Counted from the stretch's first letter, positions 9,311 to 17,686 are shown. The stretch is 64,000 bases of DNA from Azospirillum sp. B21 (GCF_008364825.1 NZ_VTTO01000008.1:124001-188000); one strand, 5' to 3'. Notes: generated from the letters alone by a model not told the origin. A program made the numbers and translations.

Positions 9311-10323
9311 GCCGTTTCCCCCAGCTGCCGCAGCATCGCCTGATGGAAGTCGAGGATGCGGCGCTCGCGCCGGCCGTAGATGCCGGTGATGTGGGGGAGG
9401 TCGGCGATGCCCGGCCGGCCCTGCTGCACCGCCTCGCAGACCGGGCAATCCTCGGCGATCACGGTGCTGGCGGAGTCGATCAGGTAGGTGGCGGTGGAGC
9501 GGTGGAAGGCCTGCTCGCGCGCCGTCGCCAGCCGGGTGGTGGGCAGGAACAGCTGCCACCGCAGGACTGCGGCGTCGGGGGCGACCGGGTCGACCCGGTG
9601 CGGAATGACCGTGGCCCCGTAGAAGGTCGCCAGATAGAAGTTCGGGAAGATGAAGGTGTGGCGGTAGAAGGGCTCCTCGGCGAAGCGGCGCATGCGCAGC
9701 TTGGCGTCCAGCTTCGCCCACCAGCCGGCGGTGCCGTCGGCCAGCAGCCAACGGGAATCGCTGTTGGCCCCGTGGCGTTCGGTGACGAGGTGGGTCTGCC
9801 AGTCTGGATGCACCGCGGGGTGGATGGTGTCGGGATGGACGGTGGAGCCGTGGAAATCGTCCATCGTGTTCTCGACCAGCGCCTTCCAATTGGCCTGGAA
9901 CGCAATGCCGACCGGTGGCTGCGGGTTCAGGCAGTTGGCCGACATCATGGCCAGCCGCTCGCCATAGGGCGCCAGATGCTGGGCCAGGGTCGGCCCGCCG
10001 TCCCCGCCTTCCTTTGGCGCCACGCGGGCGAAGACCAGGGCGCCGCAGCGGTCGATCTCCAGGGGCCGCACCCGCTCCCCGTCGCGGCACACGCCCTCCA
10101 TCGCCTCGCCGCCCATCGCCCCGCCCCGGCGCTGCAATTCGAAGCGCAGCCCGGCCATCTCGGCGGTCAGGACATCCGTGTCGTCGAACACGCCCATATA
10201 GAGCCAGCAGCGGCCGAAGACCCGCTCGCGCTCCCGGGCGAAGGCCTCGTCGGTCCAGAAATGGCTGTGGGGCAGGAAGGCGCCGTCCTCGGGGACGATG
10301 CTGTGGACGGGATGCGCGCTCAT
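9307..10323 (-). CDS. Rieske-oxygenase catalytic subunit lacking the Rieske cluster
   Basis: A 338-residue homologue of ring-hydroxylating oxygenase alpha subunits. The N-terminal family segment is present ('HFWTDEAFARERERVFGRCW'). The region that should carry CxH...CxxH (about residues 55-100) is short and has none of these ligands. The mononuclear iron site is intact: Asp155 (bridge), His158 and His163 in 'DDFHGSTVHP', and Asp292 in 'IAEDCPVCEAVQQG'. The start at 10323 (ATGA) overlaps the stop of the upstream Rieske-only gene. Rieske oxygenases pass electrons between neighbouring subunits, so the adjacent Rieske-only protein can plausibly serve this catalytic half (inference). A non-functional remnant is less likely because the catalytic residues and tight operon order are preserved. 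Confidence 0.8.
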   Translation of the reverse strand: MSAHPVHSIVPEDGAFLPHSHFWTDEAFARERERVFGRCWLYMGVFDDTDVLTAEMAGLRFELQRRGGAMGGEAMEGVCRDGERVRPLEIDRCGALVFARVAPKEGGDGGPTLAQHLAPYGERLAMMSANCLNPQPPVGIAFQANWKALVENTMDDFHGSTVHPDTIHPAVHPDWQTHLVTERHGANSDSRWLLADGTAGWWAKLDAKLRMRRFAEEPFYRHTFIFPNFYLATFYGATVIPHRVDPVAPDAAVLRWQLFLPTTRLATAREQAFHRSTATYLIDSASTVIAEDCPVCEAVQQGRPGIADLPHITGIYGRRERRILDFHQAMLRQLGETA

Positions 10324-10949
10324 GCCGGCAGCTCCGCATCGGCGGTGATGGGATAAAGGGTGACGGTGCGGGAGAAGCGGCTGTCTGCGCCGGCTGGCGC
10401 GGCGCTGTGCAGCACCAGGGCGCCGTCCGGGGCCAGGTGGAGGCGCAGGTTGGCCGCCTCGATGCGCTCCCAATCATGGGCCGGCTCTGCCGCGTCGCCA
10501 CGTCTTGGGAAGGCGTCGGACAGGGCGGCCAGCCGGGCGAAGGTGCCGCTTCCCAGTTCCTCCTCCAGCGATGGGCCTTCGGTCGCCACCCGGACGAAGA
10601 CCAGCCGGCCGCAGCGGGCCAGCGAGGCCGGGTGCAGGGCCAGCCTTCGGCGCCCCTCGGCCTCCAGCTGGAAGTCGGTCGGGTTGAAGGGCAGCCCCAC
10701 CGGCACGCCGTCGGCGTCGAAGCTCCAGCCGTGATAGGGGCAGCGCAAGGGACCGCAGCCCGCCGGCTCGCCATGGATCACGGCGAAGCGGTGGGTGCAG
10801 ACGTTGCGGAAGGCAACCACCCGCCCCTTGATGTTCTGCGCCACAAGCGGCACCGCCCCCACCCGCGTGGTGACGAAGGCATTGGGCGTGGCGAGATCAT
10901 CCTCCATGCAGAGGTGGAACCAGCGGTTTTCGGGGGAATCGTTCTGCAT
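10320..10949 (-). CDS. Rieske-domain-only oxygenase component
   Basis: A 209-residue protein with a complete Rieske [2Fe-2S] site: Cys51 and His53 in 'NVCTHRF', Cys70 and His73 in 'LRCPYHGW'. It strongly resembles residues 45-150 of the full-length oxygenase at 4814. After the Rieske fold the protein ends in about 60 residues ('RIEAANLRLHLAPDGALVLH') with no iron-binding 2-His-carboxylate site. The catalytic domain is therefore lost, while the next gene has lost the Rieske part. It starts at ATG 10949, eight bases after the SDR gene. It could also act as a stand-alone ferredoxin-like carrier; pairing with the next gene is the simpler reading. Confidence 0.8.
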   Translation of the reverse strand: MQNDSPENRWFHLCMEDDLATPNAFVTTRVGAVPLVAQNIKGRVVAFRNVCTHRFAVIHGEPAGCGPLRCPYHGWSFDADGVPVGLPFNPTDFQLEAEGRRRLALHPASLARCGRLVFVRVATEGPSLEEELGSGTFARLAALSDAFPRRGDAAEPAHDWERIEAANLRLHLAPDGALVLHSAAPAGADSRFSRTVTLYPITADAELPA

Positions 10950-10957
10950 CGCGGGCC

Positions 10958-11749
10958 TCAGGCGGTGCGGCCGCCGTCCACCGTGACGATGGACCCGGTC
11001 ATCCAGCGGCTGGTGTCGGCGAGCAGATAGGCGATCATGTGGGCGATGTCGTCGGGGTGGCCGAAGCCCAGCGGCTGCAGCGTGCGCAGATGCTCGTACT
11101 GCTCGGCGGTCAGCTTCTGCTTGCCGCGCTCGATCAGCTCGGTCTCGACGATGGAGGGAACCACGCAGTTGACGCGGATGCCGTCGCTCAGCAACTCCAC
11201 CGCCAGCCCCTTGGTGGCGGCGATGATGCCGCCCTTGCTGGCGGCATAGACGACGTTGCCCGGCGAGGCCGCCGTGGCGGCGGTGGAGGAGATCAGCGCC
11301 ATCGCCGCCCGTTCGGCATGGCAGCCCTTCTGCCGCAGCCCGCGGGCGAGCGCGAGCGCGCTGCCCAGATTGGCCCGCATCACCTCGTCGAAGAAGGCGG
11401 CGGAGAAGATGCGGATCGGCCGCAGCGTCTGGATGCCGGCGCAGTGGGCGATCCCGTCGAAGGGCGCTTCTTCCGATCCTGCTGGGGCGCACAGCCCCTT
11501 CACCCAGCCCGGCACCGCTTCCAGATCCGACAGGTCGAAGGGGGCGATGGCGTGGTCATCGCCCTCCAGACGGTCGGCGGTTTCGGCCAGCCGCTCCTCG
11601 TCGCGGCCGTTCAGCACCAGCCTTGCGCCCAGCTTCGCCAGCACCACCGCCGTCGCCCGGCCGATCCCGGCCGACGCCCCGGTCACCAGGATGCGGCGTC
11701 CGGTCAGGTCCATGGGATTGTAGGCGGCCGGGTTGTAGGCGGCTGTCAT
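10958..11749 (-). CDS. Short-chain dehydrogenase/reductase (FabG-like)
   Basis: A 263-residue classical SDR. It has the NAD(P) motif 'TGASAGIG', 'LISSTAATA' with the catalytic Ser, and 'YAASKGG' with Tyr and Lys. The C-terminus 'GSIVTVDGG' is standard. The chosen start is ATG 11749; ATG 11713, just before 'DLTGRRILVTGAS', is an alternative. It is the first gene of the minus-strand operon with the split Rieske oxygenase and GNAT, and is divergent from a ketoacyl-ACP synthase III. FabG-type reduction of a 3-ketoacyl group made by that synthase is one possible role; oxidation or reduction of a sugar is another. Confidence 0.85.
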   Translation of the reverse strand: MTAAYNPAAYNPMDLTGRRILVTGASAGIGRATAVVLAKLGARLVLNGRDEERLAETADRLEGDDHAIAPFDLSDLEAVPGWVKGLCAPAGSEEAPFDGIAHCAGIQTLRPIRIFSAAFFDEVMRANLGSALALARGLRQKGCHAERAAMALISSTAATAASPGNVVYAASKGGIIAATKGLAVELLSDGIRVNCVVPSIVETELIERGKQKLTAEQYEHLRTLQPLGFGHPDDIAHMIAYLLADTSRWMTGSIVTVDGGRTA

Positions 11750-12003
11750 GGCGGGAAAATCCAGGTTGGTGGCATATCGGGACGCGGACCATAGCACAGG
11801 CGCGACATGCTCCCGGCTGCGGCTTTTTCGATGGATGGCGGATGGTGCCTGGCCGGAGGTGCCGTCTGCTGCAATTGTCCGCAATCAACCTTCCGGAAAC
11901 CAATCCGGCGCCACTGTGCGCTATGGTTTGGGCTATGGTGCCGGCCACCGATTTCCGAAGAGGCCCCCGCCAGGCCCTTGAATACGCGAAGGACAGGACA
12001 GCC
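11750..12003. promoter_or_regulatory. Divergent intergenic region, SDR operon / KAS III operon
   Basis: 254 bp between two divergently transcribed operons must contain both promoters. I see no clear -35/-10 pair, operator or riboswitch in it. An AGGACAGG about 8 bases before 12004 is a plausible ribosome-binding site for the synthase gene. Confidence 0.4.
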
Positions 12004-13098
12004 ATGAAAGCCATCATCGACGGCATCCGGATCGCCGGCCTGCGCGCGGTGGTGCCGCCCCAGCGCCATTCCTTCGTCGAGGATCCCGGCATGTTCACGG
12101 TGGAGGAGGCGAAGAAGCTGGCCGCCACCATCGGCGTGCAGGAGCGCCGCGTGCTGCCGCCGCCCTATTGCGCGTCGGACCTCTGCGTCGCCGCGGCGGA
12201 AGGGCTGATGCAGCAGCTGGGCTGGGACCCGGCGACGGTGGAGGTGCTGGTCTTCGTCTCGCAGGACGCCGACTACGTGCTGCCGGCGACCGCCTGCATC
12301 ATGCAGCACCGGCTGGGGCTGCCGACCAGTGCGGCGGCCTTCGACGTGCCGCTGGGCTGCTCGGGCTATGTCTATGGCCTGTGGATCGCGGCGAAGCTGC
12401 TGGGGGGATCGACGGCCAAGCGGGCACTGGTCCTGTGCGGCGACAACCCGACCCGCCACCTGCACCCCGAAGACCGCGCCACCCTGCCGCTGTTCGGCGA
12501 TGCCGGATCGGCCACCGCCCTGGAGGTGGATGCCGCCGCTCCGCCGATTCCGGTGGTGATCGGCACCGACGGCGCCGGCGCCCCGCACATCTTCGTCAAG
12601 GCCGGCGGCAAGCGCCATTGCCTGATCCCGCCGGTCGGCACCGCCGGCCGGATCGCCGACGAGGAGACCGCCGCCCAGCTGGAGCGCGACTCCCGCCTGA
12701 CGCTGAACGGGGCGGAGGTGTTCTCCTTCACGCTGCGCGCCGTGCCGCCGCTGCTGCGCGAGGCGATGGAGCATGCCGGCACCGATGTTGACGGCATCGA
12801 CCGCTTTGTCCTGCACCAGGCCAACGCCTTCATGCTGGAGCATCTGCGCAAGCGCATCAAGGCGCCGGCCGACCGCTTCGTCATCGACATGCAGGGCTTC
12901 GGCAACACCAGCTCCGCCTCCATCCCGCTGGCGATCTGCCACAGCATGGGGGGGCAGCTGGAGGCCGGGCCGGTGAAGACGCTGATGGCCGGATTCGGGG
13001 TGGGCTGGTCCTGGGGGGCGATGGTGGCGGAGCTGGGCCCGATGCCGGAGCCGCAGGTGGTGGATTTGCCGGAAGGCTATCCGGTGCTGGGGGTGTGA
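12004..13098 (+). CDS. 3-oxoacyl-ACP synthase III (FabH/KAS III-like)
   Basis: A 364-residue thiolase-fold condensing enzyme with the full KAS III triad: Cys119 in 'VPLGCSGYVYGL', His271 in 'VLHQANAFM' and Asn301 in 'GFGNTSSASIPLAI'. KAS III enzymes join an acyl-CoA to malonyl-ACP; homologues in sugar clusters make or transfer unusual acyl groups. No acyl carrier protein gene is beside it. It heads the plus-strand operon that runs to LegC and faces the SDR, Rieske and GNAT operon. Together they could make a modified short acyl chain, such as a 3-hydroxyacyl group, for an amino sugar (inference). A housekeeping fabH is unlikely because there is no plsX or acpP context. Confidence 0.85.
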   Translation: MKAIIDGIRIAGLRAVVPPQRHSFVEDPGMFTVEEAKKLAATIGVQERRVLPPPYCASDLCVAAAEGLMQQLGWDPATVEVLVFVSQDADYVLPATACIMQHRLGLPTSAAAFDVPLGCSGYVYGLWIAAKLLGGSTAKRALVLCGDNPTRHLHPEDRATLPLFGDAGSATALEVDAAAPPIPVVIGTDGAGAPHIFVKAGGKRHCLIPPVGTAGRIADEETAAQLERDSRLTLNGAEVFSFTLRAVPPLLREAMEHAGTDVDGIDRFVLHQANAFMLEHLRKRIKAPADRFVIDMQGFGNTSSASIPLAICHSMGGQLEAGPVKTLMAGFGVGWSWGAMVAELGPMPEPQVVDLPEGYPVLGV

Positions 13099-13132
13099 AG
13101 ACCGAAGAAAACTTGCGAGGGAGAACCTTTTC

Positions 13133-13939
13133 ATGTCGGGAAACGCCACTTATACTTCGCCGCAAGTTGAATCAGAGGATTGCCAATTGACTGGGAATTG
13201 GGACGAGGACCGAGAATTTGCCCGTGAAGTTCGGGCTCAGGCCGCCGCTATGGCGGCCGACGCCGATTTCGGTGCCCGTGCCCAGAACGTCCTGCTTCGG
13301 TCCTTCGATTACGACAGCAGCTACCAGTGGCGGTGGCTCGGCATGCCGTTCATCCAGTTGCCTCCCGACGTGATGGCGCTGCAGGAGATCATCTGGAACT
13401 GTCGTCCGACCGTGATCATCGAAACCGGTGTGGCACGCGGCGGTTCGCTGATCTTCTATGCGTCCATGATGCGCCTTCTGGGTGGTGGCCGGGTCGTCGG
13501 GGTGGAGGTCGCATTGCGTCCCGAGAACCGCAAACGTTTGGCCGAGCATCCGTTCGGTGCGGATCTCGAGATCGTCGACGGGTCGTCGACCGATCCGGAG
13601 GTGATTGCACGGCTGCGCGACCGGCTCGCTCCGGACGACCGGGTCATGGTGGTCCTCGACAGCAACCACTCGCACGACCATGTCCTGGCCGAACTCCGTC
13701 TGTACGCCCCGCTCGTTACGCCTGGGCAGTATCTGGTGGTGTGCGACACCATCGCCGACCATATCGTTCCGCCCCCCCGCAGGCCCCGCCCCTGGGGGCC
13801 GGGCAACAGCCCGCTGACCGCCCGGGACGCGTTTCTTGCGGAATGTCGGGACTTCGTCGTCGACAGCGAAATCGACGACAAACTGGTCATGACGTCCAAC
13901 CGCGGAGGCTATCTCCGGCGCCCGATGCCGACGGACTGA
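13133..13939 (+). CDS. CmcI/cephalosporin-hydroxylase-family SAM-dependent methyltransferase
   Basis: A 268-residue member of the CmcI/rhamnosyl O-methyltransferase family. The SAM-binding region is 'IETGVARGGSLIFYA', followed by 'GRVVGVEV' and the conserved metal/acid stretch 'VLDSNHSHDHVLAEL', then 'LVVCDTIADH'. In polysaccharide loci, members O-methylate sugars. The start at 13133 has a good GAGGGAGAA site upstream. It lies 34 bp after the KAS III gene in the same operon. A role in O-methylating the glycan is likely; the position methylated is unknown. Confidence 0.85.
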   Translation: MSGNATYTSPQVESEDCQLTGNWDEDREFAREVRAQAAAMAADADFGARAQNVLLRSFDYDSSYQWRWLGMPFIQLPPDVMALQEIIWNCRPTVIIETGVARGGSLIFYASMMRLLGGGRVVGVEVALRPENRKRLAEHPFGADLEIVDGSSTDPEVIARLRDRLAPDDRVMVVLDSNHSHDHVLAELRLYAPLVTPGQYLVVCDTIADHIVPPPRRPRPWGPGNSPLTARDAFLAECRDFVVDSEIDDKLVMTSNRGGYLRRPMPTD

Positions 13940-13947
13940 TCGGCGTC

Positions 13948-15210
13948 ATGAGCCATGCTCCGGTTTCCTTTCCCGCTCCCGCCGACGTTCACTTGCTTTT
14001 CCACCCGCCGTTTCCAGACGCCGACAGCCTGCACCGGTGCTTCATCGAGCTTGCCTGGCACTATCGCGGGGTCAGCGCGCTCGTGTCCTCCGTTACCTTT
14101 TCCTGTGTCTTCCAGCCCGCTCTGCAGTTCGTCGATACTCTGACGGATGGTGGCGCACCGATCGACGATGCTACGGACCCGGCGGTTCTTGACCTGCTCG
14201 GCCGCTGGCGCGGCAAGCTGCATGTGCATCATCGCAATGAGGTGCCTTTGCCACCCGGTCCACGGCAGGTTCTGGTCTGGAAGCCCGACCCCGGTACGGT
14301 CCGGGAAGGAGAGGGGCTGTCAAACGGCGGCCGCTGTATTGCCCTGGAACCCGCCCCCGTTCGGAATGGCGGGGGGGGCCGGCCGGAACCCGGTTTCCCG
14401 GCCACCGCCGATTTCCTTCTGGCGGCTTGGCAGGCCGATCCCGGCCGCATCCGCCATGTCCGGCGATCCCAATCGCGTTTCGAGGCGATGTGCCGACGCT
14501 TCGGCCGGGGGCGTGAGGTCTTTCTCGTGGGGCTGGGACCGTCGATCGATCAGGCCGCTTTCCCGCCTGCGGGAAGCGTGACGATCGTATGCAACAACAT
14601 CGTCTTCAAGACCGGCTTTTTGCGGGCTCTGCGCCCGGACATCCTCGTGGTCTACGATGACGACCTCCTGGGGCTTCGTTCCTGGACCGCGCGCTTCCGG
14701 CGCGCCCTTGCCGATACCATGGCGCAGTTCGAGGATTTGATCCTGGTAACGCCGGTTGCCTATGTTCCTTTCCTTGAGGATTTGCTGCCGGAAACGCAGC
14801 ACCGCCGCTTGCTCGGCATTCCTTTCACGATGGAGCGGCGGGTCGATGGCGACCTGTCGAAGGAATATTGGCTCAATTCCACCAACAACGTGCTGACGAC
14901 GCTGATGCTGCCGCTTGCCCGGCTGTTCGCCTCCGGCGGTGGCGCGATCAACCTGATGGGCTGTGACGGACGTCCTTGGGATGCCGATGCGCTGGATTGG
15001 GCCCATGCCGGCGGGACCGAAAACCAGAGCCGGCGCGACTGGGAGCGTCAGGCCAATCTGGTCTTCCTGCCTTACGACCAGCGCGAAGTCATGCTGCATT
15101 ATCTGTGGCTGGATCGGCAGGTTGCGGCCCTGGAGCAAAGCGGCATTCCGGTTCGAAGCCTCACCCCCAGCCACATCCCCTGCCTAGCATCGCGTTTCCA
15201 TCATGGATGA
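13948..15210 (+). CDS. DUF115 (MptE-like) / GT42-like protein, putative nonulosonate transferase
   Basis: A 420-residue protein. The N-terminal 170 residues match nothing I know. From about residue 185 there is a Rossmann-like fold with 'EVFLVGLGPSID', 'VTIVCNNIVFK' and 'RPDILVVYDDD', later 'LNSTNNVLTTLMLPLA' and 'INLMGCDGRPWDAD'. This pattern is shared by DUF115/6-hydroxymethylpterin-kinase-like domains of motility accessory factors, which attach nonulosonates to flagellin, and by GT42 sialyltransferases. It sits directly upstream of neuB in the same operon. A role as the transferase for the CMP-sugar is attractive but unproven. The start at 13948 was chosen as the ATG closest to the preceding stop. 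Confidence 0.6.
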   Translation: MSHAPVSFPAPADVHLLFHPPFPDADSLHRCFIELAWHYRGVSALVSSVTFSCVFQPALQFVDTLTDGGAPIDDATDPAVLDLLGRWRGKLHVHHRNEVPLPPGPRQVLVWKPDPGTVREGEGLSNGGRCIALEPAPVRNGGGGRPEPGFPATADFLLAAWQADPGRIRHVRRSQSRFEAMCRRFGRGREVFLVGLGPSIDQAAFPPAGSVTIVCNNIVFKTGFLRALRPDILVVYDDDLLGLRSWTARFRRALADTMAQFEDLILVTPVAYVPFLEDLLPETQHRRLLGIPFTMERRVDGDLSKEYWLNSTNNVLTTLMLPLARLFASGGGAINLMGCDGRPWDADALDWAHAGGTENQSRRDWERQANLVFLPYDQREVMLHYLWLDRQVAALEQSGIPVRSLTPSHIPCLASRFHHG

Positions 15211-15871
15211 GCCTCTGCCTCTTCTGCGGGACGGTCCTGCCCTTTGGCTTCCGGCCCTGTGGACCGGCACGATGCCGTTGCGCGTGCTCGGCACGATGCC
15301 CGAATGCTGGTGGCAGGGCATGGCCCGGGGCGGCTGGCTGGAGGATGACGGCCAGGCGCCGGCCGTTTGTGCGGTTGGGAGCGAAGACTTCCCGGCTTTG
15401 CAGGCTGCGGTGACCGGGCCGGAGACCGTCGTGGCGCTTTGGTTGGGGGTTCCCACCGCACCTGCGGTTCCGGACGGATTGAAGACGCTGGAAGCATTGG
15501 GCTTCTCCTTGACGGTCACGCTTTGGCAACCCCTTCTCGCGGTGTTCGGCGATAGCAAGTACCGTTTTCCCTATGGGGAACTCGGGCTCGATGTCCTGCA
15601 GGACGCCATGCCCGGCCTTGGCCAATGGACGCCGACCCGGATCGGCTCTCCGCCGGACCCGATGCCGCCCGGCGGCGTGCTGGATGTGGTGGCGGTCCGC
15701 CACCCGGAGCTTGAGCGGGGGCTGCGCTTCGCGTCGGCTCTGGCCACCCCGACGCTGGAGCGGACGGCACAGCTGCACATCGATACCCTTTTCGTCACGA
15801 AATATGCCGCGATGCTCGAACAGGCGATGGCGGTTTTCCAATCCCCCCCATTTCCCGGCCAAGGAGCATGA
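15203..15871 (+). CDS. Hypothetical protein between the DUF115-like gene and neuB
   Basis: A 222-residue protein I do not recognise. It has no signal peptide or membrane segment and is rich in Pro, Trp and Leu at the N-terminus ('ALWLPALWTGTMPLRVLG'). It overlaps the previous gene by 8 bases and neuB by 4 (ATGA), so it is firmly inside the operon and probably translated. A region such as 'YGELGLDVLQDAMPGLG' and a late 'TAQLHIDTLFVTKYAAMLEQA' helix look like a small folded enzyme or partner of the preceding protein. No catalytic motif is evident. Confidence 0.6.
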   Translation: MDEPLPLLRDGPALWLPALWTGTMPLRVLGTMPECWWQGMARGGWLEDDGQAPAVCAVGSEDFPALQAAVTGPETVVALWLGVPTAPAVPDGLKTLEALGFSLTVTLWQPLLAVFGDSKYRFPYGELGLDVLQDAMPGLGQWTPTRIGSPPDPMPPGGVLDVVAVRHPELERGLRFASALATPTLERTAQLHIDTLFVTKYAAMLEQAMAVFQSPPFPGQGA

Positions 15872-16929
15872 TGTCCATGCCCAACCCCGTCCTCATCGGT
15901 TCGCGCATCATCGGCCCGGACTCCGCGTGTTTTCTCATCGCCGAAGCCGGTGTCAACCACAATGGCGACGTTACCCTGGCCCACCGGTTGATCGACGCGG
16001 CCCGCGCGGCGGGGGCCGATGCGGTGAAGTTCCAGACTTTCGTCGCCGACCGCCTGGTCACCGCCGATGCGCCGAAAGCCGCCTACCAGAAAGCCAATAC
16101 CGGGCAGGACGATCCCCAGCACGGCATGCTCCGGAGCCTGGAACTGCGCCCGGAAGCGCACCATGAATTGCAGGTCCATTGCCGGGACGCAGGCATCATG
16201 TTCCTGTCCTCTCCCTTCGACGAGGCTTCCGCCGATTTCCTGGCGGGGATGGGTGTTCCCGCCTTGAAGATCCCGTCCGGCGAACTGGTCAACCTGCCCT
16301 TTCTGGATCATTGCGCGCGGCTGGGGCTGCCGCTGATCCTGTCCACAGGCATGGCCGACCTGGTCGAGGTCGCGACGGCTTTGGAGACCCTGGAGCGGGG
16401 CGGGGCGACCGACATCGTCCTGCTCCACTGTCTCAGCAACTATCCCGCCGATCCGGCCGAAGCCAACCTGAGGGCTATGGGTACGCTGCAAGCTGCCTTC
16501 GACCGCCCGGTCGGCTATTCCGACCACACCGAGGGCATCGCCGTCGCCACGGCCGCCGCCGCTCTGGGGGCCACGGTTATCGAGAAGCACTTCACGCTGG
16601 ACCGGTCGCTTCCCGGCCCCGACCACGCGGCATCGCTGACGCCGGAAGAGCTGGGCGCGATGGTACGCGCCATCCGCTCCGTCGAAGCCGCCCTCGGCGA
16701 TGGGCGCAAGCGTTGCATGGACAGCGAACGGGACACCCGCGCCATCGCGCGCAAGAGCCTGGCGGTCGCCGTGCCGCTGGCGGCCGGCTCCAGGCTGGAA
16801 CGCCGGCACCTCGTTGCCCTGCGCCCGGGGAATGGCTTGCCGCCGGCCGCCCTGGACCGGGTGCTTGGCCGCCGGACCCGTCAGGACATTCCGGCCGGGG
16901 TGCTCTTGACCATGGACATGCTGGAGTAG
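15868..16929 (+). CDS. neuB: Nonulosonic acid synthase (NeuB/LegI/PseI family)
   Basis: A 353-residue synthase that condenses phosphoenolpyruvate with a 6-carbon N-acyl sugar to make a sialic-acid-type 9-carbon sugar. The TIM barrel shows 'FLIAEAGVNHNGDVTLAHRL', 'DAVKFQTF', 'FLSSPFDEASADFL', 'LKIPSGELVNLPFL', 'LSTGMADL', 'LLHCLSNYP', 'VGYSDHTEG' and 'VIEKHFTLDR'. The last 60 residues are the antifreeze-like SAF domain ('RKSLAVAVPLAAGSRL'). Start codons at 15868 and 15871 follow AAGGAG. With LegC and NeuC in the island, N,N'-diacetyllegionaminate or a variant is the likeliest product. Neu5Ac or pseudaminate synthases cannot be excluded from sequence alone. Confidence 0.93.
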   Translation: MMSMPNPVLIGSRIIGPDSACFLIAEAGVNHNGDVTLAHRLIDAARAAGADAVKFQTFVADRLVTADAPKAAYQKANTGQDDPQHGMLRSLELRPEAHHELQVHCRDAGIMFLSSPFDEASADFLAGMGVPALKIPSGELVNLPFLDHCARLGLPLILSTGMADLVEVATALETLERGGATDIVLLHCLSNYPADPAEANLRAMGTLQAAFDRPVGYSDHTEGIAVATAAAALGATVIEKHFTLDRSLPGPDHAASLTPEELGAMVRAIRSVEAALGDGRKRCMDSERDTRAIARKSLAVAVPLAAGSRLERRHLVALRPGNGLPPAALDRVLGRRTRQDIPAGVLLTMDMLE

Positions 16930-16934
16930 CCGGA

Positions 16935-17627
16935 ATGGACGCCCCCCTCTTCGTCCTCCTGTGCAAGCGCGACGACTGGAGCAAACAGGCCGCAGCATTG
17001 GCCGGAGCCCTGTTCGGCGATCGGCTGCGAACGGAGGCCGGCATGGCCGGCGATCCTCTGCCCGGTGTGCTGTCCGATCCGGCGGCTTTGCCGGTGCCGC
17101 CGGTGATCCTGTCCTTCCTGTCCCCTTGGATCGTCCCGGCGGCCGTGCTGGAGCGTGCCGCACTCGCGCTCAATTTCCACCCCGGATCCTGCGATTATCC
17201 TGGGATCGGCTGCTACAACTTCGCTCTTTACGAGGAAGCGGCCGAGTATGGAGCGGTCTGTCATCACATGGCGGCACGGGTCGATACCGGGACGCTCGTC
17301 GCCGAGCGGCTTTTCCCGATCCTGCCGCAGGACAGCGTGGAAACGCTGAAGCTGCGTACCATGGTGACGATGCTGGACATGTTCCACGATGTGGCGACCC
17401 GGCTGGCTACGGGGGCCTCCCTTCCGGTTGGAACGCGGTCCTGGACCCGCCGGCCCTTCACCCGGCGGGAGTTGAACGGCTTATGCCGCGTCACCCCGGA
17501 TATGACGGCGGAGGAAATCCGGCGCCGCATCCGCGCAACCAGCTATCCCGGCTATCCGGGGGCGGTGGTCGAACTGGCGGGCATTCCCTTCGCTGTCCCG
17601 GTACCGCAACGTCGCCCCTTGGCGTAA
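16935..17627 (+). CDS. Sugar N-formyltransferase (formyl_trans_N family)
   Basis: A 230-residue protein of the methionyl-tRNA-formyltransferase N-terminal fold. The catalytic trio is Asn80 and His82 in 'LNFHPGSCDYPG' and Asp117 in 'ARVDTGTLV'. 'PPVILSFLSPWIVP' precedes it, as in sugar formyltransferases that use N10-formyl-tetrahydrofolate. It lacks the C-terminal tRNA-binding domain of Fmt. It starts 5 bp after neuB. It may N-formylate an amino sugar intermediate or the finished nonulosonate, in place of or in addition to N-acetylation. N-formylated surface sugars are well known in other bacteria. Confidence 0.82.
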   Translation: MDAPLFVLLCKRDDWSKQAAALAGALFGDRLRTEAGMAGDPLPGVLSDPAALPVPPVILSFLSPWIVPAAVLERAALALNFHPGSCDYPGIGCYNFALYEEAAEYGAVCHHMAARVDTGTLVAERLFPILPQDSVETLKLRTMVTMLDMFHDVATRLATGASLPVGTRSWTRRPFTRRELNGLCRVTPDMTAEEIRRRIRATSYPGYPGAVVELAGIPFAVPVPQRRPLA

Positions 17628-17686
17628 CCCGAACGGAAGGCTAACCTGCCGCCCGCACTGCGTTCATTGGAAGGGGAGCCTCGGTT

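Noticed and set aside
9311..10774. In-frame upstream extension of the GNAT gene
   Set aside because: The extension covers the oxygenase genes in another frame and is Pro/Arg-rich nonsense. GTG 9310 begins the acetyltransferase homology.
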